64,000 nt of DNA, from contig NZ_LPNO01000046.1 in the NCBI RefSeq assembly GCF_001952855.1, positions 10,847 to 74,846 on the forward strand, read 5' to 3'. Position numbers and translations under genes: made by a program. Below are positions 17,320 through 24,197 of the stretch, piece after piece. The stretch comes from Pseudomonas sp. ATCC PTA-122608 (GTDB lineage: Bacteria; Pseudomonadota; Gammaproteobacteria; Pseudomonadales; Pseudomonadaceae). The notes under the pieces were generated by a model, which searched no databases, was not told the origin of the DNA, and worked only from the letters and a program-made list of their open reading frames with translations. Within the stretch, counting starts at the first letter, position 1. The number at the start of each line of letters is the position of its first letter.

Positions 17320-18530
17320 CAGACCCGCGCAGCCGTCACCGCTGCCGAGCCCCAGGTGGTTCTCCAACGACGCTTGACGCCGTACAGGCCGAACCATGCC
17401 AGCACGCCTAGGCTGGCGAACAACCACAGTGCCAGTTGATAGCTGCCGGTGCTTTGCTTGATCGCGCCCATGCCCGCTGCCAGGGCGAAACCGCCGATGC
17501 CGCCGGCCATGCCGATCAGGCCGGTCATGACGCCGATCTCCCGATGAAAACGCTGGGGCACCAGTTGGAACACTGCGCCGTTTCCTGCACCCAAACCGAG
17601 CATGGTGCAGACGAAAAGCGCCAGGGCGGCGTAGGAACTTGGCAGGTTAAACCCCACCGCCGTGATGCAGATCGCGGCCACGCCGTACATGCCGAGCAGG
17701 GTCCGAATCCCGCCAAAACGATCGGCCAGGGCGCCGCCCAAAGGCCGCATCAGGCTGCCGCCGAACACACAGGCAGCGGTGTAGTAACCGGCGGTCACCG
17801 GGCTCAAGCCGTATTGGTCATTGAAGTAGCCGGGCAGGGCGCTGGCCAATCCGATAAAACCGCCGAAGGTCACGCTGTAGAAGAACATGAACCACCAGCT
17901 ATCGCGGTCGCCCAGTGCCTTGAAGTAGTCGGCCATGGACTTGGCTTTGGGCCGTTGCGGGGCATTGCGGGCGAGCCAGGCGAAGACGATCAGGGTCAGG
18001 ATCAGCGGGATCAGCGCAAAGCCGAACACATTGCTCCAGCCAAATGCGGCGGCCAGTACGGGTGCCAGCAAGGCCGCAAATACTGTCCCGGAGTTGCCGG
18101 CGCCGGCGATACCCATGGCCTTGCCCTGATGCTCGGCGGGGTACCACTGGGACGCCAGGGGCAGGGCGACGGCGAACGAGGCACCGGCCATGCCGAGGAA
18201 CATCCCCAGCAGCAAGGCTTGTTCGTAGCTGTGAATCCCGAGTTTCCAGGCGCCGAAGAGGGCGCAGATGACGATCACCTGGCCAATCAGGCCGGCGGTC
18301 TTGGGCGAGAGTTTGTCGGCGAGCATGCCCATCAGGAAGCGCAGCACTGCGCCGGCGAGGATCGGGGTGGCGACCACCAGGCCGCGTTGTTGGGTGGTGA
18401 GGTGCAGGTCGGCGGCGATTTGCACCGCCAGGGGGCCTAACAGGTACCAGACCATGAAACTCAGGTCGAAATACAGGAACGCGGCGAACAGGGTTGGGGT
18501 GTGGCCGGATTTCCAGAAGCTTGATTTCAT
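17319..18530 (-). CDS. nasA: Nitrate/nitrite transporter, MFS (NarK/NasA family)
   Basis: A 403-residue inner-membrane carrier with about twelve transmembrane helices. It begins with the NarK-type first helix (AAFLYFDLSFMVWYLLGPLA). Family motifs are the glycine-rich nitrate signatures GMFLGMAGASFAVALP and GLGAGNGAVFQLVP. It would import nitrate for the reductases encoded downstream. The ATG at 18530 has a GAGGTG site; longer in-frame readings run into the leader terminator. It is the first gene of its unit, followed by the phosphatase-kinase. Confidence 0.94.
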   Translation of the reverse strand: MKSSFWKSGHTPTLFAAFLYFDLSFMVWYLLGPLAVQIAADLHLTTQQRGLVVATPILAGAVLRFLMGMLADKLSPKTAGLIGQVIVICALFGAWKLGIHSYEQALLLGMFLGMAGASFAVALPLASQWYPAEHQGKAMGIAGAGNSGTVFAALLAPVLAAAFGWSNVFGFALIPLILTLIVFAWLARNAPQRPKAKSMADYFKALGDRDSWWFMFFYSVTFGGFIGLASALPGYFNDQYGLSPVTAGYYTAACVFGGSLMRPLGGALADRFGGIRTLLGMYGVAAICITAVGFNLPSSYAALALFVCTMLGLGAGNGAVFQLVPQRFHREIGVMTGLIGMAGGIGGFALAAGMGAIKQSTGSYQLALWLFASLGVLAWFGLYGVKRRWRTTWGSAAVTAARV

Positions 18531-18623
18531 CACGCACCTCAGCGGTAAAGGGGTCTTATGAGAAGGCCTGGTGATGGAACGGCTGTGGCCGCCCCACCGG
18601 CCCCGGGCTATGGGGCCAAAACG

Positions 18624-18670
18624 AAAAAACGCCGCCACCGGGTTCGCGAGGGCAAACCGGGTGTGCGACG
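18624..18670 (-). terminator. Leader terminator upstream of the nitrate transporter
   Basis: Minus strand: CGTCGC-A-CACC-C-GGTTTG pairs with CGAACC-C-GGTG-GCGGCG around CCCTCG (one C-C mismatch, a few G-T pairs), followed by six T. The first bases of its 5' arm, CGTCG, are also the 3' arm of the second hexaloop hairpin, so the two structures exclude each other. This is an antitermination switch. Confidence 0.8.
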
Positions 18671-18706
18671 TCTTTGTCGTGGAGGGGGCAACCGCCGTTG
18701 GCTACC
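18666..18706 (-). ncRNA. ANTAR-type dual hexaloop leader RNA of the nitrate transporter unit
   Basis: P1 at 18706-18687 is GGTAGCC-AACGGC-GGTTGCC (seven pairs, two of them G-T). P2 at 18679-18666 is CGAC-AAAGAC-GTCG. Both hexaloops carry A1 and G4. P2 shares its 3' arm with the terminator that follows, so NasT bound to the loops would be expected to block terminator folding. Confidence 0.82.
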
Positions 18707-18720
18707 TGTGGGGATTCTTT

Positions 18721-18736
18721 AGCAAGAGGTGGGCCA
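18721..18736 (-). promoter_or_regulatory. Sigma-54 promoter of the nitrate transporter unit
   Basis: Minus-strand TGGCCCACCTCTTGCT has GG and GC ten bases apart and a good TTGCT -12 element. The predicted transcript start (~18710) falls a few bases before the first hexaloop hairpin. Enhancer sites would have to lie inside or beyond the repeat that begins at about 18759. Confidence 0.75.
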
Positions 18737-18758
18737 ACAGGGGGTAGGTGGTTTTTTT

Positions 18759-19113
18759 GATTGTGTGTATATCCGTTATTTAGGTAACGGCGGCTTATGG
18801 TTCCGCTCTTACAGCGGGTCACTTTTGGCAAACGCCCGGAATGCCGGCCCAGCCAAAAGTAACCAAAAGGTCTTTGCCCCACCACTCGGTGCCTCGCCCA
18901 GGCTCGGCATGCCCGCACTCCGGCCCGGTTCCGCGGGCCGCCGCGACGGGCCATCCATGGCCCGGCGCGGCTAAATCGGCTTCCCTGCCGATTTACCCGC
19001 TCCACCGTGCCTGCTTGCGGCCATCGTGGTTGACGGGGCGCCTAAGATCAAAATCAAAAGCAGATCAAAAGCAGAGCACAGCGGCCTACCGGCCGGCTTG
19101 AGTGTGAGAAGCA
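18759..19113. repeat. Left arm of a ~350 bp imperfect inverted repeat
   Basis: This non-coding stretch (GATTGTGTGTATATCCGTTA ... GGCCTACCGGCCGGCTTGAG) reappears in reverse complement at about 19288-19620. Shared blocks include GTGTATATCCGTT, GGTTCCGCTCTTACAGCGG, TTGCCCCACCACTCGG, GGGCCGCCGCGACGGG and GGGGCGCCTAAGATC. Open frames inside it are low-complexity Arg/Pro/Gly readings and are not taken as genes. Together with the right arm it fills the gap between the transporter promoter and nasT. Confidence 0.8.
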
Positions 19114-19150
19114 GAGGCAAGATCCAGAGCGAAAGCAGGGCTGCTTTCCT

Positions 19151-19249
19151 GTAGGAGCGAGCTTGCTCGCGAAAAACCAGAGGGCGCCGCGTTCATCCAG
19201 GATGCCAGCGTCATCGTTAACGACCTTCGCGAGCAAGCCCGCTCCCACA
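19151..19249. repeat. REPIN (two inverted REP palindromes) nested in the large inverted repeat
   Basis: TGTAGGAGCGAGCTTGCTCGCGAA at one end and its inverted relative ending in GCTCCCACA at the other flank about 50 bases. This is the usual Pseudomonas REP doublet. It sits in the loop of the larger inverted repeat. Confidence 0.85.
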
Positions 19250-19287
19250 TTTGGACCGTGCCCGCTTTAGCTTCTGATTTGGCTGTT

Positions 19288-19620
19288 GCTTCACCACACT
19301 CAAGCCGGCCGGTAGGCCGCTGTGCTGTTGATCTGCTTGTGATCTTGATCTTAGGCGCCCCGTTAAACCACGCTGGCCGAACGTAGGCAGTACGGAGCGG
19401 GTAAACCGGCAGGACGCCGGTTTAGCCGCGACGGGGCAGGGACGCCCCGTCGCGGCGGCCCGCTTCGTGCTGCCGGAGCTGAGGGCACACCGAGCCTAGG
19501 CGAGGTGCCGAGTGGTGGGGCAAGAGCGTTTTGCTTACTTTTGCGCTCTTCAAAAGTGAGCCGCTGTAAGAGCGGAACCAATACCAGCCATCACCCAAAA
19601 AACGGATATACACACAACAA
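19288..19620. repeat. Right arm of the large imperfect inverted repeat
   Basis: Reverse-complement partner of 18759-19113, ending GGATATACACACAAC just before the nasT stop. The arms differ at many scattered positions and by small indels, so this is a diverged pair, not a recent duplication. Confidence 0.8.
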
Positions 19621-19627
19621 GAAGCCC

Positions 19628-20203
19628 TCACCCCAACAACTCACTCATCGCAATAATCTGCTCCGCCACCTGAATCAGCTTCTGCTGCCGACTCATCGCC
19701 TGACGCCGCATCAGCGTGTAGGCCTCGTCCTCATTACACCCCTTCATTTTCATCAACAGCCCCTTGGCCGTTTCGATCCGCTTGCGTTCGGCCAACTGCT
19801 GATCCCGCGCCTGCAACTGCGCGCGCAGCGACTGGTCACTCTCGAACCGCGCCATCGCCACATCCAGAATCGGCTGCAACCGCTGCGCCTGAATCCCCTC
19901 GACAATGTAGGCACTCACCCCGGACTTGATCGCCTGACGCATCACCCCCGGATCATGCTCATCGGTAAACATCACAATCGGCCGCGGCTGGTCGCGACTG
20001 ACCAGCACCACCTGCTCCATCACATCCCGCCCCGGCGACTCGGTATCGATCAAAATCACATCCGGGCGCACCGCCTCAACCCGCGCCGGCAGGTCAATCG
20101 TCAACCCCGACTCATCGATCACTTCAAACCCGGCCTCGGTCAACGCGGCCTTGAGCCGCCCAACCTTGCGCGGCGTGTCGTTGATCAACAGGATTCGCAA
20201 CAT
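19628..20203 (-). CDS. nasT: ANTAR-domain antiterminator NasT
   Basis: A 191-residue response-regulator-like protein. The N-terminal receiver-type domain (residues ~1-120) keeps ND, ID and a Lys. The C-terminal ANTAR RNA-binding domain (residues ~130-188) contains LAERKRIETAKGLLMKMKG and the conserved A-x3-L-R/M-R pattern (AYTLMRRQAM). NasT binds dual-hexaloop leaders and prevents termination when nitrate/nitrite frees it from NasS; three such leaders are in this window. AGGAGG precedes the ATG, 12 bases after the nasS stop. Confidence 0.95.
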   Translation of the reverse strand: MLRILLINDTPRKVGRLKAALTEAGFEVIDESGLTIDLPARVEAVRPDVILIDTESPGRDVMEQVVLVSRDQPRPIVMFTDEHDPGVMRQAIKSGVSAYIVEGIQAQRLQPILDVAMARFESDQSLRAQLQARDQQLAERKRIETAKGLLMKMKGCNEDEAYTLMRRQAMSRQQKLIQVAEQIIAMSELLG

Positions 20204-20215
20204 AAGATCCTCCTG

Positions 20216-21415
20216 TCAGCGCAAGGCCTGGCGACTGGAAACGTCGGCCATGGCGTGCAGGCGAAAGCTGCGGGCATACCCGGCCGGGTCCGAACCGTCC
20301 CAGACCTTGCCGTCGATCAACTGGCTGCTGCGCATGGCCTCGCCTCCGGCGGGCACACCCACGGCGCTGGCCGCCTGGCGATAGATATCCAGTTGCTGCA
20401 CGCGGCGGGCAGTGCCGAGGTAGTCCGGGTCTTCCCGCAGCAGGCCCCAGCGGCGGAACTGGGTCATGAACCACATGCCATCGGACAGGTACGGCAAGTT
20501 GACTTCGCCATGGCCAAAAAAGCGCAGCGCATGGAGATCCTGCCAGTGGTTGCCGAGGCCGTCGTCATAGTTGCCCAGCAGCCGCGGTTCGATGCAGTCC
20601 AGCGGCGCGTCGAGGTATTGCGGGGCGCTCAGCAGTTGCGCGGTAGAGCGCCGGTTCTCAATACTTTCCTCGATAAAACGGCTGGCTTGCAGAATCGCCA
20701 TCACCAGTACCCGGGCGGTGTTGGGGTATTGCTCGACAAACGCCTGGGTGCAGCCGAGGACTTTTTCCGGATGATCCGGCCAGATCGCCTGGGTAGTCGC
20801 CAGGGTGAAGCCTTGATTTTGCTTCACCGCACTGGCGCACCAGGGTTCGCCAACGCAAAAACCATCGATGCGCCCGGCTTGCAGGTGCGCAACCATTTGT
20901 GGCGGTGGCACCACCACACTGTCCACATCCTGCAACGGATGGATGCCCTGGCTCGCCAGCCAGTAATACAGCCACATGGCGTGAGTGCCTGTGGGAAAGG
21001 TCTGGGCGAAGGTGAGTTTTGTTCGGCTTTGGTGCACGCGACGATCCAGTGCCTCAGGACTGGTCACCCCCTGCTGCTGCAGGCCACGGGACAGGTTGAT
21101 GCTCTGGCCGTTCTGGTTCAGGCCCATCAGCACGGCCATGTCGGTGGGCGCCACGCCGCCGATGCCCAGGTGCACGGCGTAGATCAGGCCGTACAGGCTG
21201 TGGGCGGCGTCCAGTTCGCCGCTGACCAGGTTGTCCCGCAGGCTCGCCCATGACGACTGACGCTTGAGATTCAACGTCAGGCCATAGGGCTGCGCGAAGC
21301 CCTGGGTGGCGGCGACCACCACCGAGGCGCAATCGCTCAGGGCCATGAATCCCAGGTTGAGACTGCTCTTTTCCGGGGCATCGCTGCCGTTGACCCAAGC
21401 CAGGGGATCACTCAT
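20216..21415 (-). CDS. nasS: Nitrate/nitrite sensor NasS (NrtA/CmpA-like)
   Basis: A 399-residue protein of the nitrate/bicarbonate-binding NrtA family (NLGFMALSDCASVVVA, LGIGGVAPTDMAVLMGLN, GRIDGFCVGEPW). It has no signal peptide, so it is cytoplasmic, as expected for the sensor that sequesters NasT, and not a transport binding protein. The start ATG at 21415 has GAAAGG upstream; extending further enters the leader terminator. It forms a two-gene unit with nasT. Confidence 0.92.
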   Translation of the reverse strand: MSDPLAWVNGSDAPEKSSLNLGFMALSDCASVVVAATQGFAQPYGLTLNLKRQSSWASLRDNLVSGELDAAHSLYGLIYAVHLGIGGVAPTDMAVLMGLNQNGQSINLSRGLQQQGVTSPEALDRRVHQSRTKLTFAQTFPTGTHAMWLYYWLASQGIHPLQDVDSVVVPPPQMVAHLQAGRIDGFCVGEPWCASAVKQNQGFTLATTQAIWPDHPEKVLGCTQAFVEQYPNTARVLVMAILQASRFIEESIENRRSTAQLLSAPQYLDAPLDCIEPRLLGNYDDGLGNHWQDLHALRFFGHGEVNLPYLSDGMWFMTQFRRWGLLREDPDYLGTARRVQQLDIYRQAASAVGVPAGGEAMRSSQLIDGKVWDGSDPAGYARSFRLHAMADVSSRQALR

Positions 21416-21432
21416 CAATACGTACCTTTCAT

Positions 21433-21485
21433 AAAAAACGCCGTTCCGTCGGGCCACTCACAGGAGAAGCCCGGGGTAACGACGT
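21433..21485 (-). terminator. Leader terminator upstream of nasS
   Basis: Minus strand: ACGTCGTT...CGGGC pairs with GCCCG...AACGGCGT and ends in six T only 17 bases before the nasS ATG. The 5' arm shares ACGTC with the second hexaloop hairpin, the same mutually exclusive design as at the transporter. Confidence 0.78.
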
Positions 21486-21522
21486 CTGTGTCCTTGAGCC
21501 CGTTCCGCCGTTGGCGCGGGCT
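21481..21522 (-). ncRNA. ANTAR-type dual hexaloop leader RNA of nasS-nasT
   Basis: P1 at 21522-21497 has outer stem AGCCCG/CGGGCT, a small internal loop, inner CC/GG and hexaloop AACGGC, identical to the transporter P1 loop. P2 at 21492-21481 is GAC-ACAGAC-GTC, only three pairs but with a correct A1/G4 loop. Placed directly after a sigma-54 promoter and before the terminator, it predicts that NasT controls its own operon. Confidence 0.72.
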
Positions 21523-21538
21523 GCGATAGACAAGGCAA

Positions 21539-21554
21539 AGCAAGGCACATGCCA
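21539..21554 (-). promoter_or_regulatory. Sigma-54 promoter of nasS-nasT
   Basis: Minus-strand TGGCATGTGCCTTGCT is close to consensus, with GG and GC ten bases apart. The predicted start lies about six bases before hairpin P1, the same geometry as the transporter promoter. Confidence 0.8.
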
Positions 21555-21651
21555 CGACGTGCGCAGGATGGGCGTGGCGTCAGCTTTCCATCAGGATTGA
21601 AATTGACGTGCCTCGCAGTATGGCCGCTCTTTCAGCCCGGGCCATGCAGGC

Positions 21652-23115
21652 ATGTTCATCAACCCTCACCGTTTTTCGACGCTGCTTTTCTGCCTGATGC
21701 TGTTGGGCAGTCCCTGCGCGTTTGGGGCGTCGTACCAGGCCCGCGATGAAAGCCTGCACACCTTTTTTACCGCGCTGTCGTTGCCACTGGGGCAGCCGAT
21801 CGTTGTCAGTCAAGCGGCGGCGCGCAAGCATATCAGCGGAGCGTTCGATTTCGATTCGGCGCAACCGCTGCTGGAGTCGGTCGCCCGGCAGCAAGGCCTG
21901 ATCTGGTACAGCGACGGCCAGGTGCTTTACCTCTATGACGCCGACGAGGCGAAAAGCTCAGTGGTGACCTTGCGGCACATTTCGGTCGATATCCTGCGCG
22001 GGTTCATGCGCCGCTCGGGGCTCGACGAGGCGCGCTACCCGCTGCGGGCGAGTGGGGCGCGGATGTTCTACGTATCCGGGCCGCCGAACTATGTCGACCA
22101 TGTGTTGCGCCTGGCGCAACTGATGGACCGCCAGCGTGCGGAGTTGCGCACGGGGTCGCAGCGGATCGGGGTGGTGCAGGTACTCAACACCCACGTTGCA
22201 GACCGAGAGTACGACATGGGCGACAAAACCGTCACGGTACCGGGCATGGCCTCGATGATCGAAAAACTGCTGGCCGTCGGGCAGAAGCCTGACTCCCCGG
22301 GGCAACCCGGATTACTGGACGACAGGGATATTTCGGTGCTGGCGTACCCGGACACCAACAGCTTGTTGATCAAGGGCAAGCCTGAGCAGGTGAGCTTTAT
22401 CGAAAGCCTGGTGGCGGAACTGGATGTGCCGAAACGTGCGGTGGAGGTCTCGTTGTGGCTGGTGGATGTGGATCGTGATGAGCTCAAGAAGCTGGGTGCG
22501 GCCATGCACGAGGGGGCCGGCGAGCCTTCCGCAACCCGGGTCATGGCGCCCGTCGATGACGACACCTTCATGAAGCGGATCTCGGCACTGGAGCCGCGTC
22601 GGCGCGCAAAGGTCACGGCGCTGCCGGTGATTCTTACCCAGGAGAATGTGCCGGCGGTGTTCAACGATAACCAGACGTTCTATCTGCCCCGGCCAGGTGA
22701 GGACAGCGATGAGTGGCAACCGGTGGTCTATGGCACACAGTTGAGTGTGTTGCCGCGCTTCGCCGAGGCGGGTGAAATCGAGATGCTGCTCACCGTTGAG
22801 GATGGCCGCCAGATGGGCAAGGCTGGCAGTCGCGACAAGCGCTCGGCGGCGGTGGAGCGTGTGGGGATCAGCAGCGTCGTGCGTGTGGCACCGGGCAGAC
22901 GGCTGCTGGTGGGGGATTTTCAGCGCGATACCGGAGCGGCCTTGTCCGGACGTTATTACGGGCCTATGGCCAACAGTGTGCGTCTGTTTGTCATTCAGGC
23001 GACATCGGTCAGGGACGCCGTGCATGCCCGGGCGGAGCCTGGGCAGGCGCCGCCGCTGACACCCTCCCAGCACGAGCGGGTGAAACGTGCATTTACCCGC
23101 GTGATTGAGGGATAA
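21652..23115 (+). CDS. sctC: Type III secretion outer-membrane secretin (SctC; InvG/YscC/HrcC family)
   Basis: A 487-residue protein with a signal peptide (LLFCLMLLGSPCAFGA). N0/N1 domains of the type III class follow (FFTALSLPLGQPIVVS, QGLIWYSDGQVLYLY, FYVSGPPNYVDHVLRLA). A C-terminal secretin domain ends VAPGRRLLVGDF with a short tail. It would form the outer ring of a needle complex. It appears intact but somewhat shorter than InvG, and no other structural secretion gene is in the window. Downstream are a HilA-like regulator and an IagB-like transglycosylase, the pairing seen in SPI-1-type clusters. The ribosome site is poor (CAGG close to the ATG). Function as an orphan is unknown. Confidence 0.86.
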   Translation: MFINPHRFSTLLFCLMLLGSPCAFGASYQARDESLHTFFTALSLPLGQPIVVSQAAARKHISGAFDFDSAQPLLESVARQQGLIWYSDGQVLYLYDADEAKSSVVTLRHISVDILRGFMRRSGLDEARYPLRASGARMFYVSGPPNYVDHVLRLAQLMDRQRAELRTGSQRIGVVQVLNTHVADREYDMGDKTVTVPGMASMIEKLLAVGQKPDSPGQPGLLDDRDISVLAYPDTNSLLIKGKPEQVSFIESLVAELDVPKRAVEVSLWLVDVDRDELKKLGAAMHEGAGEPSATRVMAPVDDDTFMKRISALEPRRRAKVTALPVILTQENVPAVFNDNQTFYLPRPGEDSDEWQPVVYGTQLSVLPRFAEAGEIEMLLTVEDGRQMGKAGSRDKRSAAVERVGISSVVRVAPGRRLLVGDFQRDTGAALSGRYYGPMANSVRLFVIQATSVRDAVHARAEPGQAPPLTPSQHERVKRAFTRVIEG

Positions 23116-23287
23116 ACCGTCGTTGTCCTGTGCGGGGTGGTGTCGAAAAATCCTACGCAGCCTGTCTGGAAAAAAACAGTGCCTGCGGGCTTTATCCTCT
23201 CCTATATCGCCGGTGAGCTTTTTATAGTCGCGACTTTCCGGGAAAACCATTGTTGGAAATAAGGGTGAGTTGGGTGCAGAGGACTGA

Positions 23288-23653
23288 ATGGCCGTGTTGA
23301 ATGATGGGGTGCTGGCTGCCCCGATGGTCTTTGATCGCTGGACATTGCATGGCGACGGCAGGCTGACCGATGAAGACTCGGATATTCAACTACCGCCCAA
23401 GGAAGGGCAGGTGCTGCGCGTGCTGCTGGCGTCGGCCGGTGTGTTGGTGACCAAGGATCACTTGCTGGAACAGGCATGGCCTCATAACGAGGCCACCGAA
23501 GAGTCTCTGACCCGTTGCATCTGTTCGCTGCGTAAAATCTTGAAGGACGGCAGGGGCCTGATCAAGACGGTGTACGGCAAAGGGTACCGAGTGACCTGTG
23601 CGGTCACGGTGACGAGCCATGTCTGTTCCACCTGCGGTCGAGGTCAGGCATGA
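23288..23653 (+). CDS. Winged-helix DNA-binding protein (OmpR/HilA type)
   Basis: A 121-residue protein made almost entirely of an OmpR/PhoB-type winged helix (residues ~15-105: VLLASAGVLVTKDHLLEQAW, TRCICSLRKILKD, IKTVYGKGYRVTC). It has neither a receiver domain nor the C-terminal TPR region of full-length HilA, so it is either a minimal regulator or a shortened relative. Its stop overlaps the next start (ATGA). Because the next gene is IagB-like, this resembles the Salmonella hilA-iagB pair. Confidence 0.8.
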   Translation: MAVLNDGVLAAPMVFDRWTLHGDGRLTDEDSDIQLPPKEGQVLRVLLASAGVLVTKDHLLEQAWPHNEATEESLTRCICSLRKILKDGRGLIKTVYGKGYRVTCAVTVTSHVCSTCGRGQA

Positions 23654-24111
23654 GAAGCGCCTGGCGCAATAGCGTGCTACTGCTCGCGCTCTGCTTGAGC
23701 AATGAAGCCAGGGCCTATTGCTGGGCAGAGGCCGCCAGCGTGCACGGCATCGAACCGGAGTTGTTGCAGGCCATCGCTGCGGTGGAATCGGGCTATCGCG
23801 CCGAGGCCATGAATTACGCCAACAACAACGGCACCCGTGATATCGGGTTGATGCAGATCAACAGCATTCACCTGCCACGCCTGCTCAAGTTGGGCATTAC
23901 CGAACAACGCCTGCTGGATGAGCCTTGTCTGTCGGTGGAAGTCGGCGCGTCGATCCTTGCCGACTTTATCAAACAGTTCGGCTACAACTGGACGGCCATC
24001 GGTTCCTACAATGTGGGCGGAGGCCCCGGGCCTCAGCGCGAGGCTCTGCGTCTTCGCTATGCGCAAAAAATCTGGGTTCGCTACGAGGAACTGATGGCGT
24101 ACCGCAACTGA
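23650..24111 (+). CDS. Lytic transglycosylase, IagB/type III-associated SLT family
   Basis: A 153-residue exported muramidase with a signal peptide ending NEARA. The mature part has the SLT catalytic Glu46 in AAVESGYR, GLMQIN and AIGSYNVGG, and opens with YCWAEAASVHGIEPELL, characteristic of IagB/IpgF-type enzymes that open the wall for a secretion apparatus. It is translationally coupled to the winged-helix gene. All catalytic features are present. Confidence 0.86.
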   Translation: MRSAWRNSVLLLALCLSNEARAYCWAEAASVHGIEPELLQAIAAVESGYRAEAMNYANNNGTRDIGLMQINSIHLPRLLKLGITEQRLLDEPCLSVEVGASILADFIKQFGYNWTAIGSYNVGGGPGPQREALRLRYAQKIWVRYEELMAYRN

Positions 24112-24152
24112 CGTTTGGACGGCACGCCTCGCATGCAGCCCTTCACCCCGGC

Positions 24153-24158
24153 TATAAT
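24153..24158 (+). promoter_or_regulatory. Possible -10 box of pyrD
   Basis: A perfect TATAAT lies 39 bases before the pyrD ATG. No good -35 hexamer is seen at 16-18 bases upstream, so this is only a candidate. Confidence 0.35.
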
Positions 24159-24197
24159 CGCCGCCACCTTTCGCCGCCATCCGAGTCAATCCCGCCC

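Noticed and set aside
19054..19248. Small frame inside the REPIN (MGAGLLAKVVNDDAGILDE...)
   Set aside because: Similar peptides arise from REP repeats throughout Pseudomonas genomes (also at 34187-34423 here); they are repeat-encoded and not supported as genes.
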